From contig CAUZFZ010000030.1 of assembly GCA_963579025.1 (NCBI GenBank), positions 1-64,000 of the forward strand: a stretch of 64,000 bases of DNA. Reading direction: 5' to 3'. Position 1 is the first letter of the stretch. Each line of letters opens with the position of its first letter. The stretch is from CAUZFZ01 sp963579025. Its GTDB lineage: Bacteria > Planctomycetota > Planctomycetia > Planctomycetales > Planctomycetaceae. The position numbers were made by a program, and so were the translations under genes. This document shows positions 18,689 through 26,000 of the stretch, piece after piece. The notes beneath the pieces are model-generated. The model was given only the letters and a program-made list of their open reading frames with translations. It had not been told where the DNA came from and did no database searches.

Positions 18689-18889
18689 GTGGAAATAACG
18701 ATCAACGGAGACGCCCGGGAGGTCGAACCCGGGACGACAGTCGCTCAACTGCTTGAACAGCTCGAAATGCAGCCGCGATTTGTGGCCGTCGAACGCAACC
18801 TCGAATTGGTCCCGCGTGCGACCCACGCCGAATGCATGCTGAGTGACTCCGACCGGCTCGAAATCGTGACGCTCGTTGGCGGGGGCTGA
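18689..18889 (+). CDS. thiS: ThiS sulfur-carrier protein
   Basis: 66 residues from a GTG at 18689. It has the ubiquitin-like fold pattern (INGDAREVEPGTTVAQLLEQ) and ends in the diagnostic Gly-Gly (VGGG), the site adenylated and thiocarboxylated during thiazole synthesis. It sits 21 bases upstream of thiG, so the two are surely co-transcribed. Confidence 0.92.
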   Translation: MEITINGDAREVEPGTTVAQLLEQLEMQPRFVAVERNLELVPRATHAECMLSDSDRLEIVTLVGGG

Positions 18890-18910
18890 TTGCAAATCAT
18901 CAGGTGCAAG

Positions 18911-19723
18911 ATGGCTGACAAACCACTCGTCTTCGGTTCCCACACGTTGCAGTCCCGGCTGATTGTTGGCACGGGCAAGTACTCGACGTACGAACTCATG
19001 CAGGAGTGCCTGGAAGCGAGCGGTTCGGAAGTCATCACGGTTGCCGTCCGCCGCGAGCGGCTGGTAGATGCCAACGGCCGGAACATCCTGGATTTCATCG
19101 ACCTCGGCCGTTACACGATTCTGCCCAACACGGCCGGTTGTTTTAACGCCGAGGATGCGATCCGCGTCGCCCGACTGGGTCGCGAGATACTCGAAGGGCT
19201 GGAGAATTCCGGTGCCGACTGGGTCAAACTGGAAGTGCTCGGCGACACAAAGACACTGCTGCCCGATCCCGTCGCCACGCTGCAGGCCACCGAAGCGCTG
19301 GTCAAAGAGGGCTTTCAGGTGCTCTGCTACAGCACCGACGATCCGATCACGGCGAAGCGCTTGAAAGAGGCCGGAGCCACATCAGTGATGCCGGCTGGCA
19401 GTCCGATCGGCAGTGGTCAGGGAATTCTCAACCCCAACAGCATCGGCATCTGTCTGGAGTACCTGAAGGACGACGATCCCACGTACCCGGTCATCGTCGA
19501 TGCTGGCGTGGGCACTGCGAGTGATGTGGCCATGGCGATGGAACTGGGTTGTGACGGCGTGCTGCTCAACACAGGCATCGCCGGAGCCCGCGACCCACTG
19601 ACGATGTCCCACGCCATGAAGAACGCCTGCATCGCCGGCCGCCAGGCATTCCTCGCCGGCCGCATCCCAAAGAAACGTTACGCCACCGCCTCAAGCCCAG
19701 AAACCGGCACGATCACTGGTTGA
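18911..19723 (+). CDS. thiG: Thiazole synthase
   Basis: 270 residues from the ATG at 18911 with AGGTG just upstream; an in-frame TTG at 18890 would overlap the thiS stop. TIM barrel with GTGKYSTYELM, the substrate-binding Lys region DWVKLEVLGD, MPAGSPIGSGQGI, DAGVGTASDVAMAMELG and GVLLNTGIAGARDP. It condenses 1-deoxyxylulose 5-phosphate, dehydroglycine and ThiS thiocarboxylate into the thiazole of thiamine. Length is normal. I looked for a TPP riboswitch upstream of thiS and found none. Confidence 0.95.
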   Translation: MADKPLVFGSHTLQSRLIVGTGKYSTYELMQECLEASGSEVITVAVRRERLVDANGRNILDFIDLGRYTILPNTAGCFNAEDAIRVARLGREILEGLENSGADWVKLEVLGDTKTLLPDPVATLQATEALVKEGFQVLCYSTDDPITAKRLKEAGATSVMPAGSPIGSGQGILNPNSIGICLEYLKDDDPTYPVIVDAGVGTASDVAMAMELGCDGVLLNTGIAGARDPLTMSHAMKNACIAGRQAFLAGRIPKKRYATASSPETGTITG

Positions 19724-19880
19724 TCGATCCAGGGATTTGTCCTCCGGGTACGAGTTGATCGCGACCTGTTCGAGCACACGCGCGTCATGCATCTGGTGCG
19801 ACGTCTGATCGAGTAGCTATTGAGACGCGCGAAACGCATCGGTAAGCTAACCTGCGACGCCGGAGGCGGTGTCACCAGAA

Positions 19881-19951
19881 GCGGCTGTAGTTCAGTGGTA
19901 GAACGGAAGCTTCCCAAGCTTCAGGTGTGGGTTCGATTCCCATCAGCCGCT
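19881..19951 (+). tRNA. tRNA-Gly (anticodon CCC)
   Basis: 71 bases fold as a full cloverleaf: acceptor GCGGCTG/CAGCCGC, D-arm with AGTGGTAGAAC, anticodon stem GAAGC/GCTTC with loop TTCCCAA (anticodon CCC), T-arm GTGGG-TTCGATT-CCCAT. The discriminator is T and the 3' CCA is not encoded, so a nucleotidyltransferase must add it. Confidence 0.95.
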
Positions 19952-19957
19952 CTTCCC

Positions 19958-19994
19958 AAGCCTCGCTGTCAGAACATGGCAGCGAGGCTTTTCT
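19958..19994 (+). terminator. Intrinsic terminator of tRNA-Gly
   Basis: AAGCCTCGCTG (19958-19968) and CAGCGAGGCTT (19980-19990) form an 11-bp perfect stem with an 11-base loop, followed by TTCT. It begins 7 bases after the tRNA. Confidence 0.85.
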
Positions 19995-20070
19995 ATTGGC
20001 TGGTCACGATGTTGCGGCCCTGTATTCTTAACCGCAGAGACGCAGAGGACCGCTGAGTTCAAAGCCTGCC

Positions 20071-20092
20071 TGACCGCAGCCGTCTGCGGTCA
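20071..20092. repeat. Perfect hairpin downstream of the DGR target gene
   Basis: TGACCGCAG (20071-20079) and CTGCGGTCA (20084-20092) pair around a four-base loop, about 95 bases past the stop of the minus-strand target gene. There is no T-tract on either side. It could stop or process the DGR transcript. Confidence 0.45.
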
Positions 20093-20103
20093 TCAGTCCG
20101 GTA

Positions 20104-20164
20104 CGTCGCTCTTCGCTGCGCTGTCTCCGCCTGCTCCGCGACGGCTACGACCGCTTCGCTCCGG
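20104..20164 (-). repeat. VR-flanking repeat, copy 1 (61 bp)
   Basis: This segment is 59/61 identical to 23016-23076; the two differences are A/C and T/A substitutions. Each copy lies just 3' of a variable repeat when read on the coding (minus) strand: here 36 bases beyond VR1, in the other copy 14 bases beyond VR2. A diverged form lies after VR3 at about 23960-24030. DGR homing in other systems needs DNA structure just downstream of the VR, so this may be such a cis element. Confidence 0.7.
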
Positions 20165-20187
20165 CTCCTCACCTCCGGTGCTTGAGC

Positions 20188-21147
20188 TCACTCCCCTGAA
20201 CTGGAGCAGCGGAAGCCCAGGCTGCGGTCACGGCCGCCCGGGCGGTAGCCACCCCGGTACGCCGCCCGCACGCCCTGCGCGGAGTCCGCCCAGCTACCAC
20301 CACGGATGACCCGGCCCGCTGACTCTTGCTCATAGATCGGATCTGTGATTGCGTCGGCGGTGTAGTCACGCCAGGCGGCGTCTCGACACCACTCCCAAAC
20401 GTTGCCCAGCATGTCGTACAGACCCCACTCGTTCGGCTGGAGTTCCGCGACGGAGTGAGTCTCGCCGGCAGCGTTGGCTGTGTACCAGGCGATCTGTTCC
20501 AGTCCCGACGCGTGACCTTGGCTGTCTGTTTCCAGGTCGCCGAGATACGTTGCCGTCTGCGTTGTGGCTCGATAGGCATACTCCCACTCGGCCTCAGTGG
20601 GGAGCGCCAGATGCAGATCGGGCAGCTGGCTGTTGAGCGTTTCGATGAATGTCTGGCATTCTTCCCAGCTCACGTTTTCGACGGGACGGTCATCGCCCTG
20701 AAAGTCGCTCGGATTCTCGCCCATGACCGCTGTCCACACCGCCTGCGTGCAAGGGGTGTCAAACAACCAGAAGCCGCGACTGATCGTCACTTCCTGCTGA
20801 GGCTTGTCTGTGTAACCCAGCGTTTCTTCGCCTGCAGACGATCCCATCAGGAATGTGCCAGGTGGGATCCACCGGAGGCTTTGCTTCGCTTCACCGACGT
20901 GAATCTCGACCCACGGGCCGTAGTCATCTTCGCCCCACGCGGCGGCCCAGTTCGGTGGGATGCCGTTGGCGAGCGGGTGGTCGAGTGTGGAGGGGCCGAG
21001 TGCGGGCATGCAGAGACAGTCCGGGAAGAAAAGCGGCCGGCCGGCGAGCTTTCGCGAACGCTGCTGCTGGACGCTACTGACACACCGGTGGCCATTTTCT
21101 ATTCGCCGGTCGGACACGCCTTGCAGCGTCACCACCGGACAGGACAC
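20188..21147 (-). CDS. DGR target protein: FGE-like (C-type-lectin fold) domain ending in VR1
   Basis: Up to 319 residues from a GTG at 21147; an ATG at 21009 (273 residues) may be the true start, because the first 46 residues have little protein character and neither start has a clear Shine-Dalgarno. The body is the SUMF1/formylglycine-generating-enzyme fold: RWIPPGTFLMGSSAGEE, TLPxEAEWEY-type motif (ALPTEAEWEYAYRA), WGLYDMLGNVWEWCRD, RVIRGGSWADSAQ and LGFRC near the end. The copper-binding Cys pair of true FGE is absent, so this is probably a ligand-binding rather than catalytic domain. The last 41 codons coincide with VR1, so its surface is diversified by the neighbouring reverse transcriptase. 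No signal peptide. It lies 39 bases after the TR. Confidence 0.88.
   Translation of the reverse strand: MSCPVVTLQGVSDRRIENGHRCVSSVQQQRSRKLAGRPLFFPDCLCMPALGPSTLDHPLANGIPPNWAAAWGEDDYGPWVEIHVGEAKQSLRWIPPGTFLMGSSAGEETLGYTDKPQQEVTISRGFWLFDTPCTQAVWTAVMGENPSDFQGDDRPVENVSWEECQTFIETLNSQLPDLHLALPTEAEWEYAYRATTQTATYLGDLETDSQGHASGLEQIAWYTANAAGETHSVAELQPNEWGLYDMLGNVWEWCRDAAWRDYTADAITDPIYEQESAGRVIRGGSWADSAQGVRAAYRGGYRPGGRDRSLGFRCSSSGE
20201..20323 (-). repeat. DGR variable repeat VR1
   Basis: 123 bp, aligned without gaps to the TR at 21187-21309. I count 14 differences, every one at a position where the TR coding strand has adenine (T on the plus strand). It encodes the C-terminus of the target gene: WADSAQGV and YRGGYRPGGRDRS where the TR would read WANSAQNV and YRNGNHPGNRNHN. 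Confidence 0.93.
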
Positions 21148-21186
21148 GGGTCTGTTCAGGGAGGAACCATCCAGTTCCTTCGTGAG

Positions 21187-21309
21187 CTGGAGCAGCGGAA
21201 GCCCAGGTTGTGGTTACGGTTGCCCGGGTGGTTGCCATTCCGGTACGCCGCCCGCACGTTCTGCGCGGAGTTCGCCCAGCTACCACCACGGATGACCCGG
21301 TTCGCTGAC
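21187..21309 (-). repeat. DGR template repeat (TR)
   Basis: 123-bp non-coding template lying 81 bases after the reverse-transcriptase stop and 39 bases before the longest form of the second target gene, in the same orientation. Read in the VR frame it is full of Asn codons (AAC/AAT: ANRV, WANSAQNV, YRNGNHPGN, RNHN), the usual design in which adenine mutagenesis of AAC gives many residues but no stop codons. Its 3' boundary differs from the VRs: CCAGCTCACG in the TR but CCAGTTCAGG in all three VRs, which marks the IMH*/IMH (initiation of mutagenic homing) distinction. Confidence 0.93.
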
Positions 21310-21390
21310 GTTTCGACCCGTGCCCCCAACTCGCCCACCGTGATACCACTCACACAGCACAATTGCGAGCGCACAGACGCAAGGCTGTCG

Positions 21391-22446
21391 TCATTCCCAG
21401 CCGGAAGAGATGCGCACCCCGATCGGAAACTGGTGATCGTCACCGTCGAATCGTGACCGTGTCCGGACACACTGCCCGACCCAGTTGCGGGCATCCGCGT
21501 CCGCAGTCATTCCGAGGGCCGCGTCGACACACCGCTGCAGTTCCCGTGAAGTGATCCGGCCGGCCAGCCACTCATCTTCCCAGTGAGTGAGCGCGTACAC
21601 GAACCGGTCACGCCGCGTGCGCCCGAGGTGGATGGTCCCGGAAAAGACTCGATATCCACAGACAGTCACGCCTTTGACGCTGCGGTTGACCTGCGTCGGT
21701 GGCCGGCACTGCAGATGCAGCGTTGCGTGCAAAAACTCTTCGGCGGCGTGGACCGTGGCGTGGACTTCGCTGGCGTTTTCGCCCCAGAACACGAAATCGT
21801 CCATGTAGCGAACCAGACCAGCGACACGCCGGTCTTCCAGCAGAAACCGGTCCAGTGGTCCGAGGTAATAATTCGCGAACCACTGCGATGTGAGAGCACC
21901 GATGGGTAAGCCCTGACCGTTCCCGTCTCCGTAGGCGTCGATGATTCGGTCGACGAGTGCCACGGTGCCGCGTCCTTTCAGCCGGCGTCGCAGGAGACTC
22001 TTCAGGACGTTGTGGTCGATGCTGGCAAAGTAGTGGCGGATGTCCATCTTCGCGTACCACGGGAAGCGGCGGGCGTGCTGCTGCGTGCGTTTCACTGCGG
22101 CTCGTGTGCCCCGACCGGTCAAACACGCGAACGTGTCATCGACCAGAGCACATTCCAGCAGCGGCCCGACGTGCCACATCACGGCGTGCTGCAGGACACG
22201 TTCACGGAAGCAGGCAGCCGTGATGATGCGTGGCTTGGGATCGCGTATGTGGAATGTCCGTGCCCGGCCGATCTCGACCGTGCCGTCGAGGATGTCACGG
22301 CGTAGCGTGGTGAGATTGGACAGCAGATTGTCGAGGAAAGCACGGACCTCGTGCCTCGTCCGCTTGCCCGCAGATGCACGCCAGGCTGCGGAAGCCAGAT
22401 TGTCCCAGTCGGCAATGTCGTCGAGGCTGACGTGGGTCGGATTCAT
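21391..22446 (-). CDS. DGR reverse transcriptase
   Basis: 351 residues. The RT palm is clear: KMDIRHYFASID (first catalytic Asp, D135), GLPIGALTSQWFANYYL (residues 179-195; the SQ-type motif 4 characteristic of DGR and related retron/group II RTs), RYMDDFVFWG (YMDD, 214-217) and VTVCGYRVF. No maturase, protease or integrase domain is attached. It starts with ATGA overlapping the end of the HRDC gene, and the TR follows it. It should copy TR RNA into adenine-mutagenised cDNA that replaces the VRs. The chain is near the short end for DGR RTs (usually about 300-400 residues). Confidence 0.95.
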   Translation of the reverse strand: MNPTHVSLDDIADWDNLASAAWRASAGKRTRHEVRAFLDNLLSNLTTLRRDILDGTVEIGRARTFHIRDPKPRIITAACFRERVLQHAVMWHVGPLLECALVDDTFACLTGRGTRAAVKRTQQHARRFPWYAKMDIRHYFASIDHNVLKSLLRRRLKGRGTVALVDRIIDAYGDGNGQGLPIGALTSQWFANYYLGPLDRFLLEDRRVAGLVRYMDDFVFWGENASEVHATVHAAEEFLHATLHLQCRPPTQVNRSVKGVTVCGYRVFSGTIHLGRTRRDRFVYALTHWEDEWLAGRITSRELQRCVDAALGMTADADARNWVGQCVRTRSRFDGDDHQFPIGVRISSGWE

Positions 22447-22946
22447 GAGTCGGTCGGCGTTTCCTGCTGGTTCGGTTCTGCTGCCGAGTCGCTGGCGACC
22501 GGGCGCGGTTCGACACGCATGATCTCCAGGAACGGCTCGGAGTACTTTTCGATGCGTACCTGGCCAACGCCACTGATCTTTGCCAGTTCGTCTTTCGTCG
22601 TGACGTGGCGGCGGACGATCTCGGCCAGATGCTCATTGTTGAAGACCGTGTAGGCGGGCACCTCGTCGCGTTCCGAAAATTCTTTCCGCAGGACGCGGAG
22701 CTTCGCAAAGATCCGGAACTGCTCCTCGGGCAGGACTTCGCGATAGTCGATGCGCTCCTTCGACTTCGTGCTGGGACGTGGAGGATCACCGGTCTCATAC
22801 GTCACGCAGATCGACCAGACACTGTTCGGACCGTCGGCCACGAACTGACGGTCGATCGAGCTGACCCGGTGTGTGCTCAGGAACCGGTTCAATTCATCCG
22901 CGGCATTGGCCGCATGGATCGGGATTCTGAAGAACTGAAGCTGCAT
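22443..22946 (-). CDS. HRDC-domain DGR accessory protein
   Basis: 167 residues. The C-terminal half is an HRDC (helicase and RNase D C-terminal) nucleic-acid-binding domain: RIFAKLRVLRKEFSERDEVPAYTVFNNEHLAEIVRRH and a helix-hairpin-helix-like KISGVGQVRIEKY, given here in parts. The N-terminal 60 residues are beta-rich and unassigned. HRDC proteins are a known alternative to Avd as DGR accessory factors. Its last four bases overlap the RT start (ATGA), so the two are translationally coupled. An AT-rich promoter-like segment lies just upstream and there is no Shine-Dalgarno before the ATG at 22946. Confidence 0.85.
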   Translation of the reverse strand: MQLQFFRIPIHAANAADELNRFLSTHRVSSIDRQFVADGPNSVWSICVTYETGDPPRPSTKSKERIDYREVLPEEQFRIFAKLRVLRKEFSERDEVPAYTVFNNEHLAEIVRRHVTTKDELAKISGVGQVRIEKYSEPFLEIMRVEPRPVASDSAAEPNQQETPTDS

Positions 22947-22967
22947 GTCGAAGTTGGCTTGTCTATT

Positions 22968-22995
22968 TGTATACTAGTTTTATGGCGTTTGTTCA
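22968..22995 (-). promoter_or_regulatory. Candidate promoter for the HRDC-RT-TR unit
   Basis: On the minus strand, TGAACA (22990-22995) and TATACA (22968-22973) are separated by 16 bases and lie in a distinctly AT-rich stretch (22961-22985) of an otherwise GC-rich region. The -10 box ends 21 bases before the HRDC start codon. This would let the retroelement be transcribed apart from the upstream immune-like operon. Confidence 0.4.
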
Positions 22996-23015
22996 GCCCC
23001 TCGCCTGTGCCGGCT

Positions 23016-23076
23016 CGTCGCTCTTCGCTGCGCTGTCTCCGCCTGCTCCGCGACGGCTCCGACCGCTACGCTCCGG
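23016..23076 (-). repeat. VR-flanking repeat, copy 2 (61 bp)
   Basis: This is the partner of 20104-20164 (59/61 identical). It overlaps the last codons and stop of the 1218-residue target gene and begins 14 bases 3' of VR2 on the coding strand. It contains CGTCGC and GCGACG arms able to pair around the centre. Confidence 0.7.
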
Positions 23077-26000
23077 GCTCACTCCCTGAACTGGAGCAGC
23101 GGAAGCCCAGGCCGTGGTCACGGCTGCCCGGGGGGGAGCCAAGCCGGTACGCCGCCCGCACGCCCCGCGCGGAGTACGCCCAGCAACCACCACGGATGAC
23201 CCGGTTCGCCGACGGTTCGTCGTCTGGATGGCGCTGGTCGTAATCGCCCCGCCACGTATCCTGACACCACTCCCAGACGTTGCCCAACATGTCGTACAGC
23301 CCCCACGGATTCTCCGTCAGCTCAGCCACGTCATGCGTCTCGCTGCCGGCATTCCGCGTGTACCAGGCAATCCGTTTCAGATCGTCCTGTGTCGCTTCGT
23401 CGTCAGGATCGAACCCGCCAAGGTATGTGGCTGCTTCCGTGCTGGCACGGCACGCGTACTCCCACTGTGTTTCGGAAGGCAACCGCAACTGCAATCCCCG
23501 TACGGCATCACTGAGCTTCGGAATGAATTCCTGACAGTCGTCCCAGCTTACGGTTTCGACTGGCCGGTTCTTCCCCTTGAATTCGCTGGGATTCTCCCCC
23601 ATCACCGCTTCCCACAAAGCCTGAGTGCACGGCGTGTCGAACAACCAGAAGCCTCCTCTGACCACAGCCTCATGCTGAGGCCCTTCATCACCATACCTTC
23701 CGGGCTCCGACTCGGGGGATCCCATCAGGAATCGACCGGGAGGGATCCAGCGCATGCGCTGCGTGACATCCTCAGCCTGTTCCTGCGGAACAGTGAACTC
23801 GGCCCACAGGCCGTACTGGTCCCGGCCCGTGCGTCTCGCCCATTTGGGACGCGGCGTCTGGCAGAGGAACACGTCTTCCAGATCGGTGCGGATGCGCACG
23901 ACCGGTCCCTGCGGGACCGGTGAATACTCGGCGTCGCCGGCACTGATCCGCACCCCCCGGTCTTCGCTCGCTGGTTCGCTGTCTCCGGCCGGCTCCGCTA
24001 TCGGCCTCCGACCGCGAACCGCTCGCTGCGACCTCGCCAACTGCGGCCTCCGGCCGCCTGTGCTGGGCTCACTACCTGAACTGGAGCAGCGGAAGCCCAG
24101 GTTGAGGTAACGGTAGCCCGGGCGGAAGCCAAACCGGCACGCCGCCCGCACGTACAGCGCGGAGATCGCCCAGCTACCACCACGGATGACCCGGTTCGCT
24201 GACTCGCTATCAGTAAGCTGCGCCGGATCGGATACAGCTTCGCTGCTGTACGGCCTTCCGCCGAAGTCGCGGCACCACTCCCACACATTTCCGAGCGTGT
24301 CGTACAAGCCCCAGGCGTTCGGCAGCAGTTCCGCCACATTGTGCGTCTCGCTTCCCGCGTTCTTGTCGTACCACGCAATCTCATCCAGCGGACTGTCACC
24401 CGCATAAATCGGCGTGTCTGTTCCGGCCCGACACCCGTATTCCCACTCGGCTTCCGTCGGAAGTGTCAGCTCCAGTCCCGGGCATCGTTCATTGATCCGC
24501 GACAGAAACCCCTGACAGTCTTCCCAACTGACCTTTTCGACTGGCCGATGGTCGCCTTTGAAGCCGCTCGGATTCTCCCCCATGACCGCCTGCCACAGTT
24601 CCTGAGTGCAGGGAGTGTCGAACATCCAGAACGCGCGACTGATTGTCACGAGCTGCTGCGGGGTCTCCGGCCAGCCCTCCAGCTCTGCCTTCTCCGCAGA
24701 GCCCATCAGAAACGAGCCCGGCCAAATCCAACGCATCCGCTGGCGGACCAGAACTGGCCCGATGTGATCGGCGAGTGATTCGAGTGACTGCACCCCTGCG
24801 AGTCTCGTCCCATCCGCAAACACCCACATCGGAAACTCGGTAATGTTGTGTCTGATGCCGACGTCATTGAACCGGCCTTCAAGGTTGACCATCTCCTCAT
24901 AAGGAACGAGTTCCCTGCTGTCCTCGAAGACGTCAAGCTGAGCCCCCGAGCGAGGATCGAGGTGTGATCCATAAAGAAGGGCCCCAGCTTCGGCCAGGCC
25001 TTTGGCGATAGACGCCGGGGTGGGTTCTTTCCGGCCTTCAATCACGAACTCGACCCACGGCCCGACATCGTCGCATCCCCATCGATCCGCCCACGCCGGC
25101 ACGTTCCCATCCGCCCAGAACGCCGCCGGCTCGTCATCGCCCACCGGCCAGTCGTCGAACTCATCCACCACGATCTGCGGATTCTTCAGCCGCACAGTCG
25201 CCAACGGAGTGCTCCGCTCGGCAGCCTCTCCGCGTCGTCGATACTCCAACCGGCCACCAATCAACGAAACCCGGACGACCTGTAACGGTGCGTCCTTGAC
25301 GCCGGCCAGAGCCGGGTCGTACCCCGACGCGGCACCCGCGTCGGGACAGAACTGCTTCCACAGGGCATGCAGTTCCGGGGAAGCTTCCCAGGCTTCCGGG
25401 GTCAGTTGCGACACGGCTTTGAGGAAGAAGTCGCCCCCGTATTCGGTCTCGCCGGTTCCGAGACTCTGAAACCAGCGGCGTGATCGGGCCAGTCCGCCTC
25501 CCGCCCCCAGTTTCCCGGCGTCCTTTCCCAGCCGAAGCACTTCCAGGCAGGCGACGCCGGAGTACTCGTCCCTGTGTGCCGCGTCGATCAGGGACCACGC
25601 CCGCTGCTTCAAGTCGTCCTGAAGCAGAGTTCCCCGCAACTCGACCGCTTGCTGCTGCGACAGAGCCGCCCCCGAGCAGTGCGTGGTCCCGCGGCACAGT
25701 TGCCAGATGCGGGATTCCAGTCCTGGATCCCGGCGTCCTGCCGCCAGCAGCTTGCGCACGGCCCGCAACAGCCGAGGCTCAATCCGGACGGCCGCAGACA
25801 GCAGTGTGAGAATTCGCTCGCAGGCTTCGACTGTGGTGGCATCTGCCGGCTTCGGACGACGCCGGCTGTCACCCTCCCACGGAATGAGAGTCCACAGCCG
25901 GGCCAGGCGGTCAGGCACCGCATCCGGCCGACAGGGCACCAGCGCCAGCGCAGCACACTCCTGACGCTTCAGCCGTCTGCCGATGCGCGTCCAGCGGTCT

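Noticed and set aside
20326..21456. 376-codon plus-strand open frame across the TR and second target gene
   Set aside because: It is antisense to the FGE-like gene, which shows clear family motifs; its translation is low-complexity Arg/Gly/Ser.
20201..24203. Repeated 123-bp segments as a CRISPR array or simple gene duplication
   Set aside because: Spacing is irregular (0.9-1.8 kb), three copies are coding and all differences are at one base type of one copy, which fits a DGR.
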